64,000 bases of DNA. Origin: Aeromicrobium phoceense (GTDB lineage: Bacteria > Actinomycetota > Actinomycetes > Propionibacteriales > Nocardioidaceae). Below are positions 17,193 through 25,378 of the stretch, in pieces (the first letter of the stretch is position 1; every line of letters starts with the position of its first letter). The stretch is taken from NCBI RefSeq assembly GCF_013868155.1, contig NZ_JACEOG010000001.1, forward strand, positions 806,001-870,000. Reading direction: 5' to 3'. The notes under the pieces were generated by a model, which was not told the origin of the DNA, did no database searches, and was given only the letters and a program-made list of their open reading frames with translations. Position numbers and translations under genes: made by a program.

Positions 17193-17208
17193 GGTGACAT
17201 AGGTCACA
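17193..17208 (+). promoter_or_regulatory. Crp/GlxR-like 16-bp site (site 2)
   Basis: GGTGACATAGGTCACA, a one-mismatch fit to TGTGA-N6-TCACA, between the boxed promoter and the ligase start at 17232. Confidence 0.5.
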
Positions 17209-17231
17209 CGCAGCGTCGAAAGGCTTCCCGC

Positions 17232-18740
17232 ATGGTCAACATCGCCACAGAGGTCTGGGCCCACACCGACTCCGAGCCCGACCGGGTGGCGATCCGCTCA
17301 CCGCGCACCATCACCTTCGGGCAGCTGCGCCGCACCAACGAGCAGGTCGCCGGCGCCGTGCGCGCCGCCGGAGTCGCTCCGCTGGACCGCGTGCTGTTCA
17401 TCGCGCCGAGCATCCCGGAGTTCCCCGAGGTCTACTACGGCCTGCACGCCGCCGGCGTCACCGTCATCACGATGAACACCATGTCGACCGAGCCGGAGAT
17501 CGGCTACGTGCTCGACGACTCGGGCGCCACGCTCGTCATCGCCTGGCACGAGTGCGCGGCCCACGCCCGGGCGGCGGCCGCCGACCGTGGTCTCGACTTC
17601 TGGCAGCTGGACCCCGGATTCTCGTTCGACGCCGAGCCCCTCACCGAGCCGCACGACCACGCGCCGCAGGACACCGCGCTGATCCTCTACACCTCGGGCA
17701 CCACCGGCCGCCCGAAGGGCGCCGAGCTCACCGCGGCGAACCTCGTCGACACGGTCTCGTCGTTCCAGCCCGTCCTCGACATCAGCCCCGACGACCGCTT
17801 CGGCACCGGGCTGCCCCTGTTCCACGTCTACGGCCAGGCCGTCTGCATGAACACGGCGCTCGCGACCGGCGCCTCGTTCTCCCTGGTCCACCCGTTCGAC
17901 CCGAAGGTCATGCTCGACGTCATGGTGGCCGACGAGCTCACCACGATGGCCGGCGTCCCGACGATGTGGAACGCGATGCTGCACGCCGAGGGCGACCACT
18001 CGCCCCAGGACTTCGCGGCCCTGCGGCTGGCCACGTCGGGCGGCGCGAGCCTCCCGGTCGAGGTGATCCGGGCGTTCAAGGACCGCTTCGACTGTGCGAT
18101 CCTCGAGGGCTACGGCCTGACCGAGTCCACGGGCGCGGCCACGTTCAACGACATCACCCGCGAGCAGCGGACCGGGACGGTCGGGCCCGCGCTTCCCGGC
18201 TCCCGCATCGAGGTGCGCGACCCCGAGGGGAACGTCCTGGGTCCCGACCAGCCCGGCGAGGTGTACGTCACCGGCCCCACGATCATGAAGGGCTACTGGA
18301 ACCGGCCCGACGCCACGGCCTCGGACCTGCGCGACGGCTGGCTCAAGACCGGCGACATCGGCACGATCGACGCGGACGGCTATCTCAGCATCGTCGACCG
18401 CGTGAAGGACCTGATCATCCGCGGCGGCTACAACGTCTACCCGCGCGAGGTCGAGGAGGTGCTGTACGAGCACCCCGACATCGTCGAGGTCGCCGTCGTC
18501 GGCGTCCCGGACGACCACTACGGCGAGGAGATCGCGGCCGTCACGGTCCTGACCGAGGGCTCGGACGCGACGCCCGAGAGCATCCGCGCCTGGGCCAAGG
18601 AGCGCCTGTCGGCCTACAAGGTGCCCCGACTCTTCGCGTTCGTGGACGCCCTGCCGAAGGGTGCCACCGGCAAGATCCTGAAGCGGGCGATCGACCGGGA
18701 CGAGTTGCGCTCCGTCGCCGCGCAGGGCGGCCGCGCATGA
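17232..18740 (+). CDS. Acyl-CoA ligase (AMP-binding family)
   Basis: 502 residues. It should activate a carboxylic acid with ATP and CoA. The ATP motif reads LILYTSGTTGRPKGAE near residue 155; the adenylate core is EGYGLTESTGAATF; then GWLKTGDIGTID, the hinge DRVKDLIIRGGYNVYP and the C-terminal catalytic Lys in PKGATGKILKRAI. This is the long/medium-chain fatty-acid CoA ligase subfamily, specificity unknown. I start at the ATG 17232 (MVNIATEVWA); an upstream in-frame start would run into the promoter. It is the first gene of a tightly coupled operon with the SDR, importer, dehydrogenase, kinase and cyclase, under the tandem boxes at 17138-17180. Confidence 0.92.
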   Translation: MVNIATEVWAHTDSEPDRVAIRSPRTITFGQLRRTNEQVAGAVRAAGVAPLDRVLFIAPSIPEFPEVYYGLHAAGVTVITMNTMSTEPEIGYVLDDSGATLVIAWHECAAHARAAAADRGLDFWQLDPGFSFDAEPLTEPHDHAPQDTALILYTSGTTGRPKGAELTAANLVDTVSSFQPVLDISPDDRFGTGLPLFHVYGQAVCMNTALATGASFSLVHPFDPKVMLDVMVADELTTMAGVPTMWNAMLHAEGDHSPQDFAALRLATSGGASLPVEVIRAFKDRFDCAILEGYGLTESTGAATFNDITREQRTGTVGPALPGSRIEVRDPEGNVLGPDQPGEVYVTGPTIMKGYWNRPDATASDLRDGWLKTGDIGTIDADGYLSIVDRVKDLIIRGGYNVYPREVEEVLYEHPDIVEVAVVGVPDDHYGEEIAAVTVLTEGSDATPESIRAWAKERLSAYKVPRLFAFVDALPKGATGKILKRAIDRDELRSVAAQGGRA

Positions 18741-19546
18741 ACCTCGAGGGCAGCGTCGCGATCGTCACCGGCGCCGGGGGCGGGATCGGCGCGGCGCTGT
18801 GTCGCCGCTTCGTCGAGCACGGCGCCCGCGTCGTCGCCACCGACCTCGACGAGGGACGCCTGAAGTGCGAGGTCGAGGCCATCGCCGCGGACCACCCCGG
18901 CACGATCGAGGCGCTCGCCGGCGACTGCTCGGACGTCGAGCACATCCGCGCGACGATCACGCTGGCGGAGTCGGCCTTCGGCCCGGTGGACCTCTACGCC
19001 GCCAACGCCGGCGTCGGCCTCGGGGAGAACCTCGACGCGACGCCGTCGGACTGGCAGACCTCGATCGACGTCAACGTCATGGCCCACGTGCGAGCCGCCG
19101 AGCTGCTCGTGCCGGGCTGGCTGGAGCGCGGCAGCGGCCACTTCCTGTCCACCGCCTCGGCCGCCGGGCTGCTGACGCAGATCGGCTCGGCCACCTACTC
19201 GGTCACGAAGCACGCGGCGGTCGCGTTCGCGGAGTGGCTGTCCGTGACCTACGGGTCGCGCGGGATCGGCGTCAGCTGCCTGTGCCCGATGGGCGTCAAC
19301 ACCGCGATGCTCAACAGCGGTGCGGACTCCGACAGCGAGGCGGCACGCCAGGGCGCGAAGGCAGTCACGCAGGCGGGGCTCGTCCTGGAGGCGCTCGAGG
19401 TGGCGGACATCGTCGTCGCCTCGCTGGCCACCGACGAGTTCCTGATCCTGCCGCACCCCGACGTCCTGGAGTTCTACCGGCGCAAGGCGTCGGACTACGA
19501 CCGCTGGTTGCGCGGCATGCGCCGCTACCAGGAGTCGCTGGCATGA
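18737..19546 (+). CDS. Short-chain dehydrogenase/reductase
   Basis: 269 residues, start overlapping the ligase stop (ATGA). Classical SDR with TGAGGGIGAALCRRF, an Asp ending strand 2 (VVATDLDEGRL, NAD preference), NAGVGLGE, STASAAGLL and YSVTK as the YxxxK motif. The C-terminus (RKASDYDRWLRGMRRYQESL) is longer than in FabG-type enzymes. It could oxidise a hydroxy group on the acid or its CoA ester after the ligase step; this is inference from the operon. A 4-nt overlap leads into a very small ORF and then the second binding protein. Confidence 0.9.
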   Translation: MNLEGSVAIVTGAGGGIGAALCRRFVEHGARVVATDLDEGRLKCEVEAIAADHPGTIEALAGDCSDVEHIRATITLAESAFGPVDLYAANAGVGLGENLDATPSDWQTSIDVNVMAHVRAAELLVPGWLERGSGHFLSTASAAGLLTQIGSATYSVTKHAAVAFAEWLSVTYGSRGIGVSCLCPMGVNTAMLNSGADSDSEAARQGAKAVTQAGLVLEALEVADIVVASLATDEFLILPHPDVLEFYRRKASDYDRWLRGMRRYQESLA

Positions 19547-19731
19547 GCACCAGGCCGACCGAGCTCGTCATCGACGAACTCGCCCAAGACATCGCCGTGG
19601 CACCACGCCTCGTGATGGGCGGTGGAGTCCACGCGGACGCCGCCGCCGCCACAGTCGCCCGCGGGCGACTCTCGGGGGACCAGAAGCACCACTCAACCTC
19701 GAGTGGGCTTGAGCTTGAGGAGGCTCGATGA
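19543..19731 (+). CDS. Small ORF of 62 codons, possible real gene
   Basis: It starts by ATGA overlap with the SDR stop and ends by ATGA overlap with the binding-protein start. The peptide begins MSTRPTELVIDELAQDIAV and has no motif or membrane segment that I recognise. In favour: perfect coupling on both sides within an operon. Against: its last third coincides with the leader sequence duplicated from upstream of binding protein 1, so it may only be the gap created when that gene was duplicated. Function unknown. Confidence 0.35.
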   Translation: MSTRPTELVIDELAQDIAVAPRLVMGGGVHADAAAATVARGRLSGDQKHHSTSSGLELEEAR

Positions 19732-19732
19732 A
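19711..19732 (+). repeat. Leader duplicated from 16031-16052
   Basis: The 22 nt ending just inside the start codon of binding protein 2 are identical to the 22 nt at 16031-16052 before binding protein 1, including the TTGAGGAGG ribosome site. They mark the left edge of a duplicated segment containing the binding-protein gene. Confidence 0.8.
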
Positions 19733-20693
19733 TTTTCGACGCGTTGCACTCGGCACCACCCTGGCGTTCACCCTCGCGACAGCCGCCGCCTGTGGGGGCT
19801 CGTCCTCCGGCTCGGACGGTGGCGACGACGCCTTCTCCGTCGGCATCGTCCGCTTTGCGCCCAGTGAGGTGACGACCGAAGCGGTGATCAACAAGTACAC
19901 CGACATGGCCGAGAAGGAGGGCTGGGAGGTCACGACCGCCAACCCCGACGGAGCCGTCGACAAGGCCATCGGCGCGATGCAGGACTTCGTGCAGAAGGAC
20001 GTCGACATGATCATCGTCTCGGTCATCGAGTCGAAGTCGCTGACGGCCGGACTGAAGTCGGCGGAGGCCGCCGGCATCCCCGTGGCCTCCATCGCCGGTG
20101 GCGGCGCCGAGGGGGTCACCTTCGACCTCGTCGTCTCGCCGGGCGTCGAGGTCCCCGAGGCGATGGTCGAGAACATGGGCGGCAAGGGTCGCGTCCTGGC
20201 CCTCGGCTACAAGCCGGGCCTGCCGTGCCAGCTGCGTGAGGAGGCCTTCAACGAGACCGTCGAGGGCACCGACATCACGGTCGACCGCCAGGAGGTCCTG
20301 ATCCCGGGCCAGCTGGAGTCGGGCCAGAAGTTCGCCACGACGTGGCTCGCGAAGAACCCGAAGGGCTCCGAGCCGCTCGCGATCTGGGCGTGCTTCGACG
20401 ATCCGGCGATGGGCTCCATCGTGGCCGCGAAGCAGTCGGGCCGTGACGACGTCCAGATCTACGGCTACGACGGCACGCCGCCCGCGCTGAAGGCGCTCAA
20501 GGACGGCCAGCTCGCCGCGACCGCCGCCCCGGACACCACCGGTGCCGCCCAGATGCTCTTCGACGCGACGCCCGACGTCATCGAGGGCGGCCCCGAGGCC
20601 GAGCCGAAGACCGAGGAGATCCCCTTCCCGATCATCACGCCCGAGACGCTGGACCAGTACCTGGCGGACAACCCCGGCGCGGACGCGTCCTGA
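19728..20693 (+). CDS. Lipoprotein substrate-binding protein of an RbsB-type ABC importer (copy 2)
   Basis: 321 residues. A lipoprotein signal with Cys about residue 22 (TLATAAACGG) leads into the same Peripla_BP_4 fold as copy 1 at 16048. Many blocks are shared, such as LPCxxREEAxN, QEVxIPGQxESGxKF and LAIWACFDDPA, while the ligand-facing loops differ (VIESKSLTAG against VFPTDQITGG). The two copies may bind different but related ligands. This copy lies directly upstream of the ATPase and permease and is presumably their main partner; copy 1 is a free-standing alternative receptor. Confidence 0.9.
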   Translation: MNFRRVALGTTLAFTLATAAACGGSSSGSDGGDDAFSVGIVRFAPSEVTTEAVINKYTDMAEKEGWEVTTANPDGAVDKAIGAMQDFVQKDVDMIIVSVIESKSLTAGLKSAEAAGIPVASIAGGGAEGVTFDLVVSPGVEVPEAMVENMGGKGRVLALGYKPGLPCQLREEAFNETVEGTDITVDRQEVLIPGQLESGQKFATTWLAKNPKGSEPLAIWACFDDPAMGSIVAAKQSGRDDVQIYGYDGTPPALKALKDGQLAATAAPDTTGAAQMLFDATPDVIEGGPEAEPKTEEIPFPIITPETLDQYLADNPGADAS

Positions 20694-20748
20694 CATGACG
20701 ATCCGTCCAGAGCTCGACGTGCCCGCGCAGGGCGACGAGGAGAAGACC

Positions 20749-22338
20749 ATGACCGGTTCCCCAGCAGGTGGCGGGCCCGACCCGGCCCCCGTGACGTCCG
20801 GGTTGCTCCAGATGCGGGGCATCTCCAAGTCGTTCGGCGGCAGTCGGGCTCTGGACGGCGTCTCGATCGAGGTGAGGCCCGGCTCGGTGCACGCGCTGTG
20901 CGGAGCCAACGGCGCGGGGAAGTCGACCCTCGTGAAGATCCTGGCCGGCCTGGAGCGCGCCGACGAGGGCGAGATCCTCCTCGACGGCGAGCGCGTCGAG
21001 GTGGCCAACCCGCGTGACGCCGCGGACCTGGGCCTGAGCTTCATCCACCAGGAGCTGAACCTGGTGCCGAAGTTCTCGGTCCTGCGAAACATGGCGATGG
21101 GATCGGGACATCCCGGCCGGTTCGGGATCCTGGACCTGCGCCGCCTGCGCCGTGAGGCCAAGGCGGTGCAGGAGCGGCTCGGCTTCGAGATCCCGCTCGA
21201 CATCGAGGTCGAGCAGCTCTCGGTCTCCGACCGCTGGATGGTGTCGCTGGGCCGGTCGCTGATGCGCGACGCTCGGTTCATCGCGATGGACGAGCCGACC
21301 GCCTCGTTCACCGACGAGGAGGCCAGCAAGCTCATGTCGGTGATCGACGAGCTGACCTCCGACGGGGTGGGCATCCTCTACGTGTCGCACCGGCTCGACG
21401 AGGTCCTCCAGGTGTCGGACACCATCACGGTGTTCCGCAACGGTCAGAAGGTCGCCACGCTGGACTCGGCGGAGACCGACCGTCAGGAGCTGACCACCCA
21501 GATCGTCGGCCGCGAGGTCGAGAAGCTGGTGTCGCGCCTGGAGGCCGAGGCGGACGAGAGCGTCGCGGAGACCCGTCCGGTGCGCCTGGGGGTGCGCGGT
21601 CTCAGCCGCGCACCGCGGGTCCTCGGTGCCTCGTTCGACGTCCACGAGGGCGAGATCGTCGGCATCGCCGGACTCGTCGGCGCGGGCCGCACCGAGCTGG
21701 CGCGGCTGCTGATCGGAGCCGATCGGGCGACCGGCGGCACCATGACGCTGGGCGGCGAGCCGTACGCACCCAAGTCGCCGCACGACGCCCTGCGGGCCGG
21801 CATCGCGCTGGTCCCGGAGGAGCGTCGCAGCCAGGGCCTGGTCCTGACCGACACGGTCGAGAACAACCTGGCGATGGCCGAGCACGGCTCGGCATCGAGC
21901 ATGCGGGCGCGGTTCCGGCCGAAGTCCTCGCGGTCCACGGGGGAGGCGCTGATGGAGCGCTTCTCCGTCAAGGCCCGCTCCATCCGGGACACGGCCCACC
22001 ACCTCAGCGGCGGCAACCAGCAGAAGGTCGTCGTCGGCAAGTACGTCCGGACCAACCCCGGACTGCTCGTCCTGGACGAGCCCACCGTCGGGGTGGACGT
22101 CGGCGCACGCGCCGAGATCTACCGCATCATCACCGGACTGGCCTCGGAGGGGACTTCGGTCCTGGTCATCTCCAGCGACTTCGAGGAGCTCGCGATCTGC
22201 GACCGCGTCCTCGTGATGCGCGCAGGACAGCTGGTCGCCGAGGTACCGGCCAGCGAGTTCGACGAGGACCACCTCACCGCCCTGTGCTTCGGCAGCTCCG
22301 AGAGCTCCGGCACCACCGAAACGGAGAAGCCCGCATGA
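20749..22338 (+). CDS. RbsA/MglA-type ABC importer ATPase, two nucleotide-binding domains
   Basis: 529 residues. NBD1 has an intact Walker A (GANGAGKST) and Walker B (RFIAMDEPTAS) with the variant signature LSVSDRWMV common in sugar-type importers. NBD2 has the usual degenerate Walker A (GLVGAGRTEL), signature LSGGNQQKVVVGK and LLVLDEPTVGVD. Such ATPases power RbsC-type permeases. An ATG at 20695 lies in frame but has no ribosome site; the ATG at 20749 is preceded by GAGGAG at 20737-20742 with 6-nt spacing, so I prefer it. It overlaps the permease start by 4 nt. Confidence 0.93.
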   Translation: MTGSPAGGGPDPAPVTSGLLQMRGISKSFGGSRALDGVSIEVRPGSVHALCGANGAGKSTLVKILAGLERADEGEILLDGERVEVANPRDAADLGLSFIHQELNLVPKFSVLRNMAMGSGHPGRFGILDLRRLRREAKAVQERLGFEIPLDIEVEQLSVSDRWMVSLGRSLMRDARFIAMDEPTASFTDEEASKLMSVIDELTSDGVGILYVSHRLDEVLQVSDTITVFRNGQKVATLDSAETDRQELTTQIVGREVEKLVSRLEAEADESVAETRPVRLGVRGLSRAPRVLGASFDVHEGEIVGIAGLVGAGRTELARLLIGADRATGGTMTLGGEPYAPKSPHDALRAGIALVPEERRSQGLVLTDTVENNLAMAEHGSASSMRARFRPKSSRSTGEALMERFSVKARSIRDTAHHLSGGNQQKVVVGKYVRTNPGLLVLDEPTVGVDVGARAEIYRIITGLASEGTSVLVISSDFEELAICDRVLVMRAGQLVAEVPASEFDEDHLTALCFGSSESSGTTETEKPA

Positions 22339-23333
22339 CCAGCCTGATGGAGAACGAACCGACCTCGGAAGCCCCGAAGTCCCACGCCCACTTCTTCGAG
22401 TGGTTCGGCCGGTACGGCGCGCTGCTCGTCCTCGCCATCCTCATCATCGGCACGTCGATCCTGGCGCCGACCACCTTCCCGACCGTCGACAACGCGATCA
22501 ACATCCTGAACCAGAGCGCCCTGTCGGCGATCATCGCGATGGGCCTGACGTTCGTCCTGGTGACGGGCGAGTTCGACCTGAGCATCGGCAACACGGCGAG
22601 CCTCGCCGGCGTGACCGCGTGCGCGCTGATGGTGAACCAGAACCTCTCGATCCCGCTCGCGCTGGTCGCAATCCTGGTGGTCGGCGCGATCGTCGGCCTG
22701 ATCAACGGGTTCGTCGTCACCTTCATGAACGTCTCGGCGCTGGTGGCGACACTGGGCGTCGGAACGATCGTGATCGGCGTGAACTACATGATCTCCGACG
22801 GCGCCCCCATCGCCCTGGGCGATCCCGACGCCTTCCTGGAGATCACGTTCGGCCGGTTCCTGGGCATCCCCTACCCCGTCTACATCATGCTCGTCATCGC
22901 CGCGCTGCTGTGGTGGCTGCTGAACCGGACCGTCCTCGGGCAGTCCATGCAGGCCGTCGGCGGCAACCGAGTCGCCGCCGAGCTGTCGGGCATCCGGGTC
23001 GATCGCGTGCGCGTCATCGCGTTCGTCGTGTGCTCGATGTGCGCGGCGGTCACCGGATTCCTGCTGGCCTCCCGCACGGGCAGCGCCGCGGTCTCGGCGG
23101 GCGACACGTACCTGCTGAGCGCGTTCGCCGCGTCCTTCTTCGGCTCCGCCGTGCTGCGGGACGGGCAGTTCCACATCCTCGGCACCCTCGTCGGCGTCAT
23201 CACCGTCTCGGTCGGCTTCAACTCCATCGCCCTGGTGGGACTCGAGACCTACTGGCAGTACTTCTTCCAGGGCCTGCTGCTGATCCTGGGCGTCGGCGTG
23301 GGAACGCTCGCCCGACGACGAGCCGCCGCATAG
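22335..23333 (+). CDS. RbsC-type ABC importer permease
   Basis: 332 residues with about 8-10 hydrophobic helices. The BPD_transp_2 family features are present: GLTFVLVTGEFDLSIGNTASLAG near residues 75-97, GLINGFVVTF, and QAVGGNRVAAELSGIRVDRV, the cytoplasmic coupling loop of ribose/branched-chain-type permeases. The N-terminus is a short polar cytoplasmic segment. Only one permease gene is present, so the channel is presumably a homodimer, as in the ribose system. The protein belongs with the ATPase upstream and the two binding proteins. Family members import sugars but also other polyols and small metabolites, so the ligand remains open. Confidence 0.92.
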   Translation: MTSLMENEPTSEAPKSHAHFFEWFGRYGALLVLAILIIGTSILAPTTFPTVDNAINILNQSALSAIIAMGLTFVLVTGEFDLSIGNTASLAGVTACALMVNQNLSIPLALVAILVVGAIVGLINGFVVTFMNVSALVATLGVGTIVIGVNYMISDGAPIALGDPDAFLEITFGRFLGIPYPVYIMLVIAALLWWLLNRTVLGQSMQAVGGNRVAAELSGIRVDRVRVIAFVVCSMCAAVTGFLLASRTGSAAVSAGDTYLLSAFAASFFGSAVLRDGQFHILGTLVGVITVSVGFNSIALVGLETYWQYFFQGLLLILGVGVGTLARRRAAA

Positions 23334-23399
23334 CGCCGTCCCCCCACCCCATCCCGCGGGCGCCGAGAGGCGGCGGCCGCACCACTCGAGGAGAGACTG

Positions 23400-24629
23400 A
23401 TGAAGTTCGAACTCGACGCGATGACGCGTGAGTACCAGGACAAGCTCAATGCCTTCATGGACGAGCACGTGTATCCGGCCGAGGCCGTCTATCACCAGCA
23501 GATGGCGGAGTCGGGGAACCCGAACTTCCACCCGCCGGTGCTGGAGGAGCTGAAGAAGACGGCGCGTTCGCTGGGTCTGTGGAACCTGTTCCACCCGCAC
23601 AAGAACGAGGAGTGGGGATCGCCGGGGCTGACGAACCTGCAGTACGCGCCGTTGGCCGAGATCACGGGCCGTAGCCCGTACCTGGCTCCTGAGGCGATCA
23701 ACTGCAACGCTCCTGACACCGGCAACATGGAGGTGCTGCAGCTGTTCGGCACCGAGGAGCACAAGGAGAAGTACCTCAAGCCGCTGCTCGCGGGCGAGAT
23801 GGCGTCGGCGTTCTGCATGACCGAGCCGGCGGTGGCCTCCTCGGACGCGACGAACGTGGAGCTGCGGATGGTTCCCGACGGCGACGAGTACGTGCTGAAC
23901 GGTCGCAAGTGGTTCGCGTCGAACGCGTTGCACGCGAACTGCAAGGTCCTGATCGTGATGGGCAAGACCAACCTCGAGGCCGAGACGCACCGTCAGCAGT
24001 CGATGATGGTCGTGCCGATCGACACGCCGGGCGTGACCGTGGTGCGTGGTCTGCCGGTGTTCGGCTACCTGGACCGTGAGGGCCACGCCGAGATCCTGTT
24101 CGAGGACGTCCGCGTCCCCAAGACCGCGCTGCTGGCCGGTGAGGGCGACGGCTTCATGATCAGCCAGGCGCGCCTCGGGCCGGGCCGCATCCACCACTGC
24201 ATGCGCTCGATCGGCATGGCCGAGCGTGCGCTGGACCTGATGATCGACCGGGCGCAGTCGCGGACCACGTTCGGTCAGCCGGTCGCGGACCGGGCGAACA
24301 TCCAGGACTGGATCGCCGAGGCCCGCATCGAGATCGAGGCGACCCGCCTGCTCGTGCTCAAGACGGCGTGGCTGATGGACACGGTCGGCAACCAGAAGGC
24401 CCGCGTGGAGATCGCCGCGATCAAGGTCAAGGCGCCCGAGATCGCGCTGAAGATCATCGACCGTGCGATCCAGGTCCACGGCGGCGGTGGCGTCACCGAC
24501 GACTTCCCGCTCGCCTCGTTCTACGCCCACCAGCGGACCCTGCGGATCGCCGACGGACCCGACGAGGTCCACAAGCGCACCCTCGCCCGCGTCGAGCTGC
24601 GCCGCCGCGCTTCGGAGCGTGGTCTCTGA
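23400..24629 (+). CDS. Acyl-CoA dehydrogenase, ACAD10/11-FadE2-like branch
   Basis: 409 residues, starting in the GACTGATGAAG context after GGAGAG. FAD-dependent fold: FCMTEPAVASSDATNVE (flavin/substrate loop), WFASNALHANCKVLIVMG and LARVELR at the end. The C-terminal IQVHGGGGVTDDFPLASF and RIADGPDEVHKR are characteristic of the branch that includes mammalian ACAD10/11 and mycobacterial FadE2. In ACAD11 and in bacterial levulinate catabolism (LvaC) such enzymes work with an APH-fold kinase on 4-hydroxyacyl-CoAs, and exactly such a kinase is encoded two genes downstream. It is coupled to the SDR by a 1-nt overlap (TGATG). Confidence 0.92.
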   Translation: MKFELDAMTREYQDKLNAFMDEHVYPAEAVYHQQMAESGNPNFHPPVLEELKKTARSLGLWNLFHPHKNEEWGSPGLTNLQYAPLAEITGRSPYLAPEAINCNAPDTGNMEVLQLFGTEEHKEKYLKPLLAGEMASAFCMTEPAVASSDATNVELRMVPDGDEYVLNGRKWFASNALHANCKVLIVMGKTNLEAETHRQQSMMVVPIDTPGVTVVRGLPVFGYLDREGHAEILFEDVRVPKTALLAGEGDGFMISQARLGPGRIHHCMRSIGMAERALDLMIDRAQSRTTFGQPVADRANIQDWIAEARIEIEATRLLVLKTAWLMDTVGNQKARVEIAAIKVKAPEIALKIIDRAIQVHGGGGVTDDFPLASFYAHQRTLRIADGPDEVHKRTLARVELRRRASERGL

Positions 24630-25378
24630 TGGATCTCGGACTCGCCGGTCGTACCGCCGTGGTGACGGGCGCGTCGCGAGGCATCGGCCTCGCGATCGCC
24701 CACGCCCTGCACGAGGAGGGCGCCAACGTCGTCCTGACCGCACGCAAGCAGGAGGACGCCGAGTCGGCCGCCCGTGAGGTGGGCGAGCGCGCCCTCGGCA
24801 TCGGGGCCCACGTCACCGACGAGGACGCGTCCCGGGCCTGCCTCGAGCGCACGCTCGAGCAGTTCGGCAGCATCGACGTCCTCGTCAACAACGCCGGCAC
24901 CAACCCGGCGTTCGGCTCCCTCGTCGAGCAGCAGCACTCGCGGTTCGCCAAGACGCTCGACGTGAACCTGTGGGGCCCGACGCTGTGGACCCAGCTGGCG
25001 TACGAGCTCTGGATGGGCGAGCACGGCGGCTCGGTGGTGCACACCGCGTCGCTCGGCGCGTTCGCCGTGGGCCCGAACCTCGCGGTCTACCACGCCTCGA
25101 AGGCCGCCCTGGTCCACCTGACCCGCCACCAGGCGCAGGAGCTGGGCCCGGGCATCAGGGTCAACGCGGTCGCCCCCGGCGTCGTGCGGACCCGCCTGGC
25201 CGAGGAGCTGTGGAAGGAGCACGAGGAGGCCGTCGCGGCGAACACGCCGCTGCGCCGGATCGGCGAGCCGGAGGACATCGGCTCGGCCGTCGCGTTCCTC
25301 GCGGGCTCGACCGCGAGCTGGATCACGGGCGAGACCCTCGTGATCGACGGCGGACAGCGCTTCGGGAGCGGTAAGTGA
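24629..25378 (+). CDS. Short-chain dehydrogenase/reductase (FabG-like)
   Basis: 249 residues. Classical SDR: VVTGASRGIGLAIAHAL, NNAGTNPAFGS, HTASLGAF with the catalytic Ser region and YHASK as YxxxK, then VNAVAPGVVRT and ITGETLVIDGGQRF. Length and C-terminus match 3-oxoacyl/3-hydroxyacyl reductases. In a levulinate-type pathway the SDR oxidises the 3-hydroxyacyl-CoA formed by the kinase and dehydrogenase pair; that role is inferred from the neighbours. Start overlaps the dehydrogenase stop by 1 nt; stop overlaps the kinase GTG by 4 nt. Confidence 0.9.
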   Translation: MDLGLAGRTAVVTGASRGIGLAIAHALHEEGANVVLTARKQEDAESAAREVGERALGIGAHVTDEDASRACLERTLEQFGSIDVLVNNAGTNPAFGSLVEQQHSRFAKTLDVNLWGPTLWTQLAYELWMGEHGGSVVHTASLGAFAVGPNLAVYHASKAALVHLTRHQAQELGPGIRVNAVAPGVVRTRLAEELWKEHEEAVAANTPLRRIGEPEDIGSAVAFLAGSTASWITGETLVIDGGQRFGSGK

